Assembly (NCBI GenBank): GCA_032718475.1
Contig: JAUCBJ010003323.1
Coordinates: 1 to 31,288, forward strand
Reading direction: 5' to 3'
DNA: 31,288 nt
Source: Nemertoderma westbladi
Taxonomy: Eukaryota; Xenacoelomorpha; Nemertodermatida; Nemertodermatidae
Part shown: positions 8,178 through 19,189 of the stretch, piece by piece
Position numbering within the stretch: position 1 is the stretch's first letter
How the letters are laid out: the number at the start of each line of letters is the position of its first letter
Made by a program: the position numbers and the translations under genes
The notes under the pieces: model-generated
Told to the model about the DNA's origin: nothing
Databases searched by the model: none
The model's input: the letters and a program-made list of their open reading frames with translations, nothing else

Positions 8178-11100
8178 TCAGGTAGATAGAAAGAAAGAAA
8201 TATAGAAATACACCGCACCATTAACTTTTATAATAAAATTTATGTAAAAATAGTGAGAGGGTTATCCACACTAAAATAGTAGCAACACCCAGTTTCAAAC
8301 ATTATAACATATAGGCCTAATGTTTATACCGGTATGTGATAGGGAAGAGGACACATTGAAACAGAGTCAGGGTCCCAGTCCCCTAAATTAATGGTAATTG
8401 AAAATAAATAAAGTTATTTTAAATATGAATCTTAACATTTTTACGTCTGAAGCCCATCTACTTACTCCAGGTATTGTTTGGTATATTTGCATTTTTCTAA
8501 AAATAATAATAAGAAGACTGGTACAAGGCTGACATAACTTCTGAACTAATCAGGTACCAGTACGATTCGAGAGTACAGGTTTTTGGTGATTTATTATATA
8601 TTAGTAATTGACAATTCATTTAAAGCACAGTGTGCTCGGATGTACTGGGAACTACTTACGGTCGCGGTCACCAGAGCAAACTCTGAATCACTTAATGAAT
8701 TAACTACGTACAGTAATACATAAATAATAACTCAAGTTATCCTGTAGCTGATTATGAAACTGTAACCTGTTTTGGTTATAGTTACAAGCCACTGTAAGAG
8801 TAACCTGCTCAAGTACTTGTATTTTGAAGGTGTCAACCCCCTCCAAATCGATCATTGCGGTTCCAATGAGCCTAAAGACAATGCAATAGGTGTACCAGAA
8901 GTTGGTCACCAGGATGATAGAAGGCACGCATGCCACATAGCCGCATCAGTTAAAACCTTCCACTCATGTATGGGGTATGGCGCCTCTTAGGCTAAACTCT
9001 TTCAAATTTTCTGAAGATTTCTTTGCCATGTTTTTGCGCTATTTGAAACATTATTTTGAGGTACGGTACCTCATGTAATTCTATATTGAAATCTCTCTAT
9101 ATAGCATTCCATGGGTACCTGCATACATTTTATAAATAAAAATAGGTTTTTACCTAAAATAAGAACCGCCCTACTGCTCCTTTCAGTTATTGGATAGGCT
9201 AATTAGCAGATAAACATCGCCTGTGGTCCCAAAACCAACACTAAAAGTTGCTATTGCAGTGGGGTAAAAAATAAACTTACTGTCAATCAAGTTACACAAC
9301 AAAAAGAGAGATTGTGGACGTTCTAAGTTAGGAAAACAACAATGAATAAAAATTATCAGCAGGATATTTAACTTAGTTATTGCTCAGAATCAACAAGCCT
9401 AAATCTGTAAATGTACTCATACAAAATCATACAGACATATGGAAAACACTGCATACCAGAAATTGATCAGCAGGAAAACAAGGATAGTGCTGAGCATTGA
9501 GCTGTATGCTGATTAAATTACTATTCCTCAGTTGGCAACCGAGAAAAGCCACAACGCCAGCTTTCTTTCGATTTCTTTCTTTAAAATGACAGGCAGTCCG
9601 AGTCCCAGTCTGCCAGTAGTAACCAAAATAATAAACGAGCATGATTTGGTGAATTGTGTGTTTAAACTGGTAACTTTCTGGATGTGTAGGGGTATTTGGT
9701 AAATTATAACATAAACATTCCCGTATGTCTCCCATTCCGACGATTTTCTTAATCCCCAATCTATGAAAGTTCGCTAACCGAACCCGGAACCACGAACCGA
9801 TCTCAACTAACCCGCGGACAGCGGACTAACTCATTAAGAGTTCGAGGTGGTAATGTAATCTGTTTCTATTCGATTCCGTATATTACAGGATTATTCGATG
9901 AATTTAAGTGCTGATGTCAGTACGTGGCGTCGGGGGTGATAGGCTGATAGGCCTATTTGCTTATCGCCTATCTGCCTAGGCCTATATGTTTGTATATCGG
10001 AATTCGATATATTCGGTCTTCTGAGGGACTGCTGGTAGCAACGCTCTACCGGCACCGGCCTACCTTAATATGCGAAACATCCTCGGTATACCAACCCAAC
10101 TATTGGCGAAATGGCGACAGTTTACTTACGGCTGTACGGTAAGTTTAGACGTTTACGTAACGCAACCGTACATAAAATCAGATACGCTAGTTGCCAGTCA
10201 GCCAGCACTTTACGTCGAGTTGGCCTATGGACACGATCATCCGAATACTCTGTACATGTGTTTTAAATTAATCGCTAATACTGTAATACAGTACGGTAAT
10301 AGTGTTGTGATGCTATAATGGAAATGATCTACTGTACATCAAGTTAGTAAGTGCTTGTACTAATTCGGTATTCAGAGAAGTTGGTGCTACTTATTACTAA
10401 CGTAATTAGTACTAGTTGTTGCTAAACTCGTATTCATAGAATTTAGTCTTACTTAAGTTAGTATTAGCTGTAACTTAAATTTATAGTCACATGAAGATGT
10501 GACTAAGTTGGTAAGAACGCTTACTTATTCTATGTTGGCCTTCATACATACAGTATGGTTATTATGTTACTGACGACTCCGGCCACATTATACTCTCTCT
10601 TGTTTTTCTAGCATTCTGTGTTCATTGCAATATGTGTTGTTGCAGAGAAACTGTCAAATGTAACGACATAAAGCTTTTTGTTTTTTAAACATATATCCGA
10701 CTTAAATTTCCAAATATCAGATTACATTCTTGAATGGTGAGATTGCTGCCGAACGGTCCGCGTCGGTTGAAAAATGTGTTTAGCGAAAGAATTCTATCAT
10801 TCGCGAACTTTCGCAAGATGAAAAAGCGGTAGCGTCCATCTTCATTCTTTTCCTCTCTATTAATGAATGTAAATTATGGTATTCGATAATGGTAGCTAAT
10901 TGATTTATCGCCTTACTAACTGACTAAAAATAATAATTTTTCACTAAAATTTTTACAGGAAATCGCTAAAATATTCAGTTTCCACTAAAATCTAATAATT
11001 AACATTAAATCTATTAATTATAAATTATTGCTAAAATGTGGGAAAGAGCAGCTTACAGTGCCACGTTATTCTAACCTAAATAATGAAGGGATTTTATTAC

Positions 11101-11285
11101 AACAGGCCGTAACAGATTTATTTTTGATGATTCAAAAATCTATTTTAGTGATATTATAAATATGGGAATGTATATGTGGAAATATATATTTGATAACGAA
11201 CAAAATTTACTGGAAACCAGGAATTGTTTTAGTGACCAATAAAATTAATGGGTTTAATGTAGGCTACCAATACTAGTAAAACAAT
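8178..11285. other. 3.1-kb stretch without supported genes
   Basis: No gene can be supported here apart from a weak candidate first exon at 10111-10138. A short minus-strand frame near 8820-8936 (ILVTNFWYTYCIVFRLIG) is hydrophobic and protein-like but has no clear splice sites. A perfect 9-bp-stem hairpin (TAGTCACAT, GAAG loop) lies at 10484-10505. The rest is AT-rich with scattered TAGGCCTA and GGTACC palindromes. Confidence 0.5.
10111..10138 (+). CDS. Candidate first coding exon with splice donor
   Basis: ATGGCG in a favourable context (G at -3 and G at +4) is followed by nine codons (MATVYLRLY) and then a consensus donor, G|GTAAGT, at 10139. No acceptor or downstream exon can be identified within the window, so this is only a suggestion from start context and donor strength. 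Confidence 0.2.
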
Positions 11286-11466
11286 AGCACTGTGAAAATA
11301 AGAACTTTATTACCCACTAGCACTGTGGAAATAATAACTTTATTACACACTAGCAATGTGGAAATAATAACTTTATTACCCACTAGCAATGTGGAAATAA
11401 TAACTTTATTACCCACTAGCACTGTGGAAATAATAACTTTATTACACACTAGAACTGCGGAAATAA
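11286..11466. repeat. 33-bp minisatellite, about 5.5 units
   Basis: Units start with AGCACTGTGGAAATAATAAC or a close variant at 11286, 11319, 11352, 11385, 11418 and 11451. Because 33 is a multiple of three, the array is open on both strands as an 11-residue repeat. I take this as a by-product rather than a gene. Confidence 0.9.
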
Positions 11467-11916
11467 CAGACATTAGACAAGTAAAGTACTACTACAGTTA
11501 ATTCGATTAACAAAAGCGTTTAAATATCGGATACGTTTGACATCAATTTTATAAAATTCGACATATATTTAAGCAGATTTCTAAACTCTATCTCAACCAA
11601 TTTAATAATAAAAGGAAAGGGATAAAATATAATCACAATTCCAATAGGTAAACAAGTTCACCATTTAATCGAAAATCGTAATATCCTCTAATGTATATGT
11701 ACCGATATATATTATACATATAATATACATCTCAAAACAGCTATTATTATTAAGCTGTAGTAATTAATATTATGACTTATAGGCAATATTATTTGTGATC
11801 CAGTATTTTTAATTTTAATTTGTGAATAAGGTGATCCAGATAAAAAGCCCATTTTACAATTCCATTGCATATACAGTATCCGTATAAAACACATTCACGG
11901 ACCCTTGCTCGCAGTA

Positions 11917-11932
11917 CCCCCCCCCCCCCCCC
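11917..11932. repeat. C16 homopolymer
   Basis: Sixteen consecutive C lie on the plus strand, ~90 bp before the G-run minisatellite. Confidence 0.9.
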
Positions 11933-12021
11933 GCCCCTAATAATAACATTATTGTACTAACTAGTAATCAAACATTCAATACCTTAGGTCAGGGATGACA
12001 TACGAAACGAAACGAAGGAGG

Positions 12022-12546
12022 GTCTGTGTTTTGTACCTGGGGGGGGGGTGTCTGTGTTTTGTACCTGGGGGGGTCTGTGTTTAGTACTTGGGGGGGTCTG
12101 TGTTTTGTACCTGGGGGGTCTGTGTTTTGTACCTGGGGGGTCTGTGTTTTGTACCTGGGGGGGTCTGTGTTTTGTACCTGGGGGGTCTGTGTTTTGTACC
12201 TGGGGGGGGGGGGTCTGTGTTTTGTACCTGGGGGGGTCTGTGTTTTGTACCTGGGGGGGTCTGTGTTTTGTACCTGGGGGGGTCTGTGTTTTGTACCTGG
12301 GGGGGTCTGTGTTTTGTACCTGGGGGGGGTCTGTGTTTTGTACCTGGGGGGGTCTGTGTTTTGTACCTGGGGGGGTCTGTGTTTTGTACCTGGGGGGGTC
12401 TGTGTTTTGTACCTGGGGGGGTCTGTGTTTTGTACCTGGGGGGGTCTGTGTTTTGTACCTGGGGGGGTCTGTGTTTTGTACCTGGGGGGGGGGGGGGTCT
12501 GTGTTTTGTACCTGGGGGGGTCTGTGTTTTGTACCTGGGGGTCTGG
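12022..12546 (+). repeat. G-run minisatellite, 22 units of mostly 23 bp
   Basis: Each unit is TCTGTGTTTTGTACCT followed by a run of 5 to 14 G. Twenty-two unit starts were counted, most of them 22-24 bp apart. Length variation is almost entirely in the G run. The array has strong strand asymmetry. One truncated unit (GGTCTGTGTTTTGTA) reappears at 21037-21051 on the far side of the BEL element, so the retrotransposon inserted into the array's edge. All frames through it are open and not meaningful. Confidence 0.95.
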
Positions 12547-12553
12547 GGTCTTG

Positions 12554-12558
12554 GGTCT
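12554..12558. repeat. Target-site duplication of BEL element, left copy
   Basis: GGTCT abuts the left LTR and is repeated exactly at 21037-21041. Five bases is usual for BEL/Pao integration. Confidence 0.85.
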
Positions 12559-13162
12559 TATACACAATTCCGGGTGTAATCCGGGCTCCTTTACTAAGTG
12601 TTGCGGGAAGTGTCAACTTATGCAGGGGATTAGTTCGTTAGTGGATACATTGTCTTTATACGCAGTTTCATTTCAGTTAGTACCAATAAAACAAGAGTTA
12701 ATAATGCTTAGAACAATAAAACTGTATATTTTAATGTTACAGTAGTTGCAATATTGATAGATTAACCGTGATAAATAAACTGGTAAGAAATAGTAGCCAC
12801 TTTGAGGAGTGGTACTTGCCTGGGAACTAAATAATATACCGTTAGTCCTAAAATCATCTACAACAATTATGTTATATAAACTCAGCCTTAAATACTGGTA
12901 AGCCAATAATGAATCCAATTTAAGCATTTAACCAATCACAGGGCGAGGAATCGCACTGTGCAAATAGAACCAACAACAGTAAGCTGACATTGTAGTTAAC
13001 TGTTCATTATGAAGCCTAACACAGATAAAACTGTAGCCATGGTTACCGTTTACCGTTCAGTGTATAAGTAAAGGGCCATTAAGGTGGTTCTTAAATTCAA
13101 TGCGCCGCAAATTTCCTTATTATGAATAGAGATTGATAATTCAACAACCGGATTCGTGTACA
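12559..13162 (-). repeat. 3' LTR of the BEL element
   Basis: 604 bp, matching 20433-21036. On the element's sense (minus) strand it starts TGTACACGAATCCGG and ends GGAATTGTGTATA. The two termini form an imperfect inverted repeat (about 14 of 18 positions). The terminus is TA rather than the usual CA. The 84-residue frame inside it is duplicated in the other LTR and is not regarded as a gene. Confidence 0.95.
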
Positions 13163-13178
13163 GTCCCCTAATTTTTTA
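13163..13178 (-). promoter_or_regulatory. Putative polypurine tract
   Basis: On the minus strand AAAAAATTAGGGGAC abuts the start of the 3' LTR, where the plus-strand DNA primer is generated in LTR retrotransposons. It is purine-rich but interrupted by TT. Confidence 0.55.
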
Positions 13179-14368
13179 ATAAAAATACAAAAAATTACAC
13201 ACTAAATAAATTTGGCGCAAAAAAATATAATATTTATGTTACGAATGATATGCACTATGCAAAATACTTGGAACATATACATACAGAACTTGCGGTGAAA
13301 ATACTTTCAGTTTAAAAATATATACGTACATACAAATACATATGCTACATAGACACACACTGCAAATGATAAAAATACTTAAATCAAATTTACTTCCAAT
13401 AAACATTGTTCCATCAAAATAAACTATATTTTATATTTAACTATTGTGTATAACTTTCAACATTCGACTAATACTACTAATATAAAAATACAAAAAAAGA
13501 CACACACCGCTTGGTCTGGCGTTGTAAGATAAGTAAGATTTAATTAATTATTCAAATTAAACGACACAAAAATAAGGGATAGATTGCCAGTCCACCTTAT
13601 TTAAATAATATATATTTTACTGTGCGCACACAGAATTACATTGTGATGGATATTACTTTTAATATATTATTTTTATTAATTATTATATTTTTCGGATATA
13701 AATAAATTAGCCAAAAATAAAACACCACCGTGTATCCTAACAGGAAATTTTTTATAAACCCCAGAGGTACGGCAATGATTATTTAATTATTTAATCGGAA
13801 GGGGAAATAGACCGGCCAGTCGACATTGATTACTCGACGCGATGTTGGCTCCAGAAACAAACTTTCAGCGAGGGAAGGGACAGGCGACATCAAATCTATC
13901 AGATGTCACACAACCATCGGTAATCCAGGGTGTAGACTTCGTCAGCGCCGCGCAGACACGCACTACCGCCAAAGCGCGTAAGGTGATGCTCGGCTCGGCG
14001 CACTTCCCATAACTCACCTGTCAACGGAACTAACTTTCGGACAACCTAATACTGTTATTTACTATCGGTTTTACATGTTATACTTACCAACCTCTTTTAA
14101 TCAACTAGGCAATAACACCATATTTGGTAGATTAAATGCCCACAAATCGATTGCATGCAATATCTATAATAACTAACCTGTATTTAAATAATAAAGGTGG
14201 AGGCTATTAAATTGATAATAGCCGCTCCGCCACTTTCCGTCCTAAGACTATATGTAGTCAAATTAACCTAATAATTATTTATGTGAGACTTCAAATCAAG
14301 TAATGATTTGTACTAGTTTTATTTTACTTTTTATTATGTAAGTACCAACATTAATTTAACTCGAACAT
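13179..14368. other. Non-coding 3' region of the BEL element
   Basis: About 1.2 kb between the Gag-protease stop and the polypurine tract. It is AT-rich except for a GC-richer patch at about 13800-14040. No reverse transcriptase, RNase H or integrase motif could be made out on the minus strand. It may be DNA that replaced pol, or a 3' untranslated region left after a large deletion. Confidence 0.6.
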
Positions 14369-17300
14369 TTATCCCCAGTCCCCAGTTAAATTAATTAAAC
14401 GTATTCCTACGTAGTAATGACCGTCTATGAACTTTGTTGTCTCTCTTAGAATTTTCTCAGATTCTTGTACAGATTTGTTTTGCAGTCGTGTAGGACAATA
14501 ATATGCTTCAGAATCCCAAAATTTCATCAGTAAGTCATGGGTAACTTCATCTGACGGGCTATTATCATTCCACAAAGGGCAACATTCTAGATGATTTACT
14601 GATACTTGAGCTTTGGAATATTTTAAGTCATCGGGATTTTCGTCAGTAACGTCATCAGTTATGTCATCATATACATCATTCAAACGCCATCTGCAAGGTT
14701 GTTGTACACATTCCATCTGCTCAACAAAGTCATAATTTTCACTTCTTTCAGCCTTACACGTATGGACCTCCAAATCTGCATGACTGGCGTCATGGTTACT
14801 GCTGACATCACTTGCTACATGTACTGACGGCAAACGCCGTCCATCACATAATGGGCCTACCAAAGTCCAACCAAATGGCGTTTTAATTGCGTGGGGGTTA
14901 TTAATCTCATCATGGGAAGTGGGTCCCCATACGGATTTTAGAACTTTGTGAGCCTGGGGGTTATTCATTCCAATTATCATTGAAATACTATCAATATCTA
15001 CAGTAGGATAAGTAATGTTTACATTCTTAAGGTAAGTCAGCTGGTCTAATGACCACCTACTAGGTCTAACGTAATTTACGTGAAGATTAGGTATTAACAT
15101 TACGTCTCTTAGGGATAATGTGAAGTGACAGTCCTTTTGAATAGATCTAACAACACAAGCACCCTGTTCCACTGTCTTGCCTTCACGTGTTAGTATGGTG
15201 TTAAGTGATACATCTACAGGTTCTGTATCCATGTCTAGTAGCTCACCTACAGTCTTGTCTATTAGCGTCCCTGTGGAACCATCATCTAACAAAGCAAACG
15301 TAGTTATTAGGCGTCCCGTTTCAGTATTCTCAACTGAGAGTGGTACTACACCAAGGAATACAGCCTTTATGTCTAACCCCTTTGGATTCAAATCATGATT
15401 TAATGCCATTGTAGCTACGCTTTTGTATGCCCTATGATCTGTATTAGAGAACTGACTAAACTTCATAGATGTAGTGTTAGCCGCACTATCACGTTGTATA
15501 GCATAATAGTTTCTGAAAAGGTTGTCTGTCTCTTCCTCTGTCTTACATGGTTCAGGATGCAAAACCCTAGCGTGTCGTTTTCCACATCCACTTGCTGTGC
15601 AACGATATTTAGATCTGCACTTTTTCCGCCAATGCCCTTTCCGGAGACATAACGTACATAACTTATGTTCAGCCACGAAATCATAACACGCGCGGCTACC
15701 AATATCCTGTAGTTGAGTGCACTGAGCAGTAAAGTGAATTTTTTGGCAAAATAGACATGGCGACATTTCTGCCGCTGTTGTATTTACATTAATGTCTGTG
15801 TCGTCGACTAAGTAACCATAGTCACCTACAAGTGGGTTGTCTTGGGTAAATGGTTCGTCGTTATTTGTCTCCATTCCAGTCCATTCGTCGGTCACATGGA
15901 AACTTGACATTGTACTAGTCACCTTAGCTTCCGTGGGCATTCTAGAAGGTTTTTGTATGTCTAATACTTCCCGGCCAGGTGAAAAACCTTTAAATTTATC
16001 TCCCATTTTGCGCCTTAAAATGTCACCCGCTGCCTGAGGACCATATAACGGACATGTAGCTACATTTGCTTCCTCGTCTAGGAAAACCATCAACTCATCC
16101 ATACCGGGGTCACGGCCACACCTAATCCTAAATTTATTTACCTGCCTAGCCCAACGTATTCGTAATGGATTTGCTAAATTTGCCGCTATATTCTGAATAA
16201 ATTCAGGATTATTTAAATAGTAATGACATTGTAGGGTCTGTAAAATATCCATTGTGCGTCTTACATCGTGAGAGTACTTAAGTAGTTCTTTAGGGGAAGC
16301 TACGGGATATCTACATCGAGTGACGTCGGCAACAACTGCTTTCATTACCAATGCTGGTTGTCCATATCGTCTTTCTAATGTGTTCCATGCCATAGCATAC
16401 CCGTCAGTCATGCCTTCAAAGTGTTCGATTAAATCTAAAGGTTCTCCTCTAACATATGTTATTAAATATCGAAGTTTTACCTCATCTGGAACCTGCTTAG
16501 CATCAACCTGCGTACGAAACCTGTTTTTAAATCCTAAAAATTTCTTTGGGTCTCCGGTAAAAGGTGTTGGATCTAATTTTGGGGCCTCTAATGAAAGAGC
16601 TAATTTTTCGAACAAGGCATGCTGTTGGTTTGCTGTAGTATGGTTACATTTTTGTAGCGGTCGTCGACATTTGGTAGACTTCGATGAACTATTTTTTACG
16701 TTGCTATGACTACACTTTAAGTCCTCACTACTATTGTCAGAAGAATTATCATCGTCATCTGTATGTCTAACATGGTCTGGGTCAGGGTCACCATAAGGTA
16801 TGGAATGTCTGTACGGGGCTAAATCAACATCTGGGCCAGAGTTTCCTATGCATTCCGGGTTGTCTGTGACTATACCTCCATATGCATCCTGCGGTACACA
16901 TGTATTCTCAGTAGTATGTCGCCTGGAGTTAGATTTTCTGGACTTACCCCGATTAGGCTGATCTACTGATTGTGGGTGCTTACTTATTGAGCCGACAGTA
17001 CGCGATTGTGCATAAAATGCTTCGCCTCGCGGTCCTGGTGGCACTTTAAATTGTTCAGGGGGTCGTGATGGAGTAGTAGGTTGAATTTCAAACTGTGTGT
17101 ATGGTCTGTCGTGAAGTCTATACGCACTGGCCACACAAGGCCTATTGTATGTCGCTCCGCTGTCTTTAGGGATTGATACATTATGTTTCTTATTAACAGG
17201 TAATTGTTGGGTACTGCGCTGTGGTGACGTCATTGAATCATCAATTCGTGACGTCATTGTGCTTCCGGGTTTAGGATGGCTGTGAGGTGGATGAGAAACA

Positions 17301-19189
17301 CTTGTAAATTGTTTATGTTCGAGCGGCTGCTGGGTTGCCATCATGGGTGTCATCATATGCTGAGCTAATTTGTTAATAGATTGCGTCACATGTGATACAA
17401 CCTCCTCAAGTTGCTGATGAGTCACAAGGCGGTTCTCTGGAATAGTAGACAAATTACACTTTTGTGAGTCTGTTCTGTATATCCCTTTTCCTTTACGGAA
17501 AATTTTTGTCTTTTGTGAGTCCGCAATACGTGGTGGAAGTTGTCTAACACCTTCATCTGCCGAATTATCTGACAGCTCATCATCATTATCTTCCTCTGTA
17601 TCAGTTCTAATCATATGAGGCACTGAGTTAAAGGTTAACTTATTACGTATTAGTGATGATTCTGTATGTGTGGTGTGAGGTGTTGTAATTGTTGTCATTG
17701 TCGAAGTCGGGGGTACTACAACTTCTACTGGGTCTGCTACTTCTACAGGGTCTGCTACTTCTACAGGGTCTGCTACATCTGTGATTTCTGTGATAGCTGT
17801 AACAGGTCCATTGGCGAATGGTCTGGGGGCATCACTCCAGAATATGGATTCAGTAGGAGTGGATTGCATAGAAGGTAAAGCCAGGGACGCTATATCCACA
17901 ACAGTGTCAGTCTCGATGGCTTGCTCTACTTGCTGCCTATATTCTTCTAACTGGCGCTGGTGTCGAGCATGTTGGAGATCCTTTTGGTCTTCAAAATGTC
18001 TTATACGCTGGAAAATATCGTTTTTCTTTTGCATTTCTTTAATCCTATCACGTTCAGCTTGCTCTACCTGCAATGACTTACGATGAGCTTCATCCAACTG
18101 CCTCTTAGCTGTCTGTGAGGCTTCTTCCATTTGTAGTTTCGCAGCTTCCTTAGCCTCTTCTACCTGCCTCTTGGCTGCTTCCATTCGAGCACTAGCTTGC
18201 GCAGTTGCAAGTCTATTCTCGACCAGAACCCGTTCCCGTTCAATCTGTTGAGCCATCATCATGTCCTCCTCGTCATGTCGCTTAGATAGAACAGAGAGGT
18301 TAGCCTCGGCTATGCGTCTCATTCGAGATGACACTGTGGATCCAGCGTCAGATGCCCCCGACCCTGCTATAGAACACCTACCTACACTATTGGGCCTAAT
18401 TGCTAAATTTAGTGTAGGTCTGTCTACGTCTGGGCTGGCTACAATTGGCGTAAGTGTGCGATTCACGTGCTGACTAGAATCTGTTGCAAACGGAATAGGG
18501 TAACTATCCCAGGCTAAAGAAGCAATGGGTGTACTTACGGCTGAGGTTGTTTGGGTACTTACTCGGGATGTAATTGGTTCCAACTTAGTGCTTACCCATT
18601 CTGAAAATATAGTATATCTATCCTTACACTGTACATACCTTTTCTGAGCTCGTTGATATTCATCGACAGAGCCACCCTGGGTCTCAAAATACTGAGACTG
18701 ATGGCGGTATTGATCTACAATCTGAATCCACCTGCTGGCAAGCCTATCGACTTTTCGCCTCATATCTACAGTACACTGACCTTGTTGAGTTGTCATAGCG
18801 ACCGATTCCAGCTCCGATATACCAGCCTCCATATTGTGGTATAGTTGGCCCAGTCCACGATTGATAGTCTGGATGTCGACCTTCCTTGCTGGGACGTCGT
18901 CAGATTGGCGTTGGCGGTATGATTTCCTTCGTGCGCCGCCGGTATTCGCACCAGGGTCGGCATTCTCTCGGCGTAGTGAGCGCTGTGAGGAGTGTCTCTG
19001 ACTCAAAGCGACCCTTGAGCCAGACTTCTCGCTTCCGTGAGAAAGTTGGTTGTTGTCTAAGGTTATGGTGGTTAACAGTGGTGGTGGTGGTTCAATATCA
19101 GCTGTAGTCACTATCGTCGTGGTGGTGTCGACGTTGGTTGTCTCCTCTCTAGCAACCACTGAACCAGGGGGGCTATGAATAGTGGACAT
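14369..19189 (-). CDS. BEL/Pao Gag-aspartic protease polyprotein, 1606 codons
   Basis: This is the structural polyprotein of the retrotransposon. It would form the cytoplasmic particle and process itself. Order of regions: a Ser/Thr-rich N-terminus; a charged coiled coil at about residues 300-425 with repeated EEA/AK heptads; a short VADPVE triplication near 480; disordered linkers; a DUF1759-type Gag core from about 870 (LDPTPFTGDPKKF) to 1040; zinc-knuckle motifs at about 1140-1210 including CTLCLRKGHWRKKC; and a DUF1758-type protease with active-site ALLDDGSTGTLID near residue 1301. The frame then continues through a typical protease-to-RT linker (the GHYYVG region) and stops after about ten unrelated residues, just where reverse transcriptase should begin. 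The ATG at 19187-19189 is the first in the frame, with no upstream extension. There are no internal stops or shifts, in keeping with the apparently identical LTRs. Confidence 0.92.
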   Translation of the reverse strand: MSTIHSPPGSVVAREETTNVDTTTTIVTTADIEPPPPLLTTITLDNNQLSHGSEKSGSRVALSQRHSSQRSLRRENADPGANTGGARRKSYRQRQSDDVPARKVDIQTINRGLGQLYHNMEAGISELESVAMTTQQGQCTVDMRRKVDRLASRWIQIVDQYRHQSQYFETQGGSVDEYQRAQKRYVQCKDRYTIFSEWVSTKLEPITSRVSTQTTSAVSTPIASLAWDSYPIPFATDSSQHVNRTLTPIVASPDVDRPTLNLAIRPNSVGRCSIAGSGASDAGSTVSSRMRRIAEANLSVLSKRHDEEDMMMAQQIERERVLVENRLATAQASARMEAAKRQVEEAKEAAKLQMEEASQTAKRQLDEAHRKSLQVEQAERDRIKEMQKKNDIFQRIRHFEDQKDLQHARHQRQLEEYRQQVEQAIETDTVVDIASLALPSMQSTPTESIFWSDAPRPFANGPVTAITEITDVADPVEVADPVEVADPVEVVVPPTSTMTTITTPHTTHTESSLIRNKLTFNSVPHMIRTDTEEDNDDELSDNSADEGVRQLPPRIADSQKTKIFRKGKGIYRTDSQKCNLSTIPENRLVTHQQLEEVVSHVTQSINKLAQHMMTPMMATQQPLEHKQFTSVSHPPHSHPKPGSTMTSRIDDSMTSPQRSTQQLPVNKKHNVSIPKDSGATYNRPCVASAYRLHDRPYTQFEIQPTTPSRPPEQFKVPPGPRGEAFYAQSRTVGSISKHPQSVDQPNRGKSRKSNSRRHTTENTCVPQDAYGGIVTDNPECIGNSGPDVDLAPYRHSIPYGDPDPDHVRHTDDDDNSSDNSSEDLKCSHSNVKNSSSKSTKCRRPLQKCNHTTANQQHALFEKLALSLEAPKLDPTPFTGDPKKFLGFKNRFRTQVDAKQVPDEVKLRYLITYVRGEPLDLIEHFEGMTDGYAMAWNTLERRYGQPALVMKAVVADVTRCRYPVASPKELLKYSHDVRRTMDILQTLQCHYYLNNPEFIQNIAANLANPLRIRWARQVNKFRIRCGRDPGMDELMVFLDEEANVATCPLYGPQAAGDILRRKMGDKFKGFSPGREVLDIQKPSRMPTEAKVTSTMSSFHVTDEWTGMETNNDEPFTQDNPLVGDYGYLVDDTDINVNTTAAEMSPCLFCQKIHFTAQCTQLQDIGSRACYDFVAEHKLCTLCLRKGHWRKKCRSKYRCTASGCGKRHARVLHPEPCKTEEETDNLFRNYYAIQRDSAANTTSMKFSQFSNTDHRAYKSVATMALNHDLNPKGLDIKAVFLGVVPLSVENTETGRLITTFALLDDGSTGTLIDKTVGELLDMDTEPVDVSLNTILTREGKTVEQGACVVRSIQKDCHFTLSLRDVMLIPNLHVNYVRPSRWSLDQLTYLKNVNITYPTVDIDSISMIIGMNNPQAHKVLKSVWGPTSHDEINNPHAIKTPFGWTLVGPLCDGRRLPSVHVASDVSSNHDASHADLEVHTCKAERSENYDFVEQMECVQQPCRWRLNDVYDDITDDVTDENPDDLKYSKAQVSVNHLECCPLWNDNSPSDEVTHDLLMKFWDSEAYYCPTRLQNKSVQESEKILRETTKFIDGHYYVGIRLINLTGDWG

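Noticed and set aside
8700-8936. Hydrophobic minus-strand frame that could be an exon of a membrane protein
   Set aside because: About 35 residues look plausible, but no splice acceptor precedes them and the rest of the frame is low-quality. Left unannotated.
9427-9759. 110-residue minus-strand frame
   Set aside because: No domain, repeat or splice evidence, and the composition fits random AT-rich DNA.
11273-11501. 11-residue repeat proteins on both strands
   Set aside because: By-product of the 33-bp minisatellite, open on both strands at once.
12022-12745. Long Gly/Pro/Thr-rich open frames on both strands through the G-run array
   Set aside because: They follow from the 23-bp repeat lacking stop codons in any frame. 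There is no start context or non-repeat domain.
12673-12927. 84-residue frame present twice (also 20547-20801)
   Set aside because: It lies entirely inside the LTRs and is identical because the LTRs are. It is antisense to no known LTR function and is hydrophobic/AT-driven.
14369-19189. Plus-strand frames of 60-130 residues inside the BEL element
   Set aside because: All are antisense shadows of the continuous Gag-protease frame with no features of their own.
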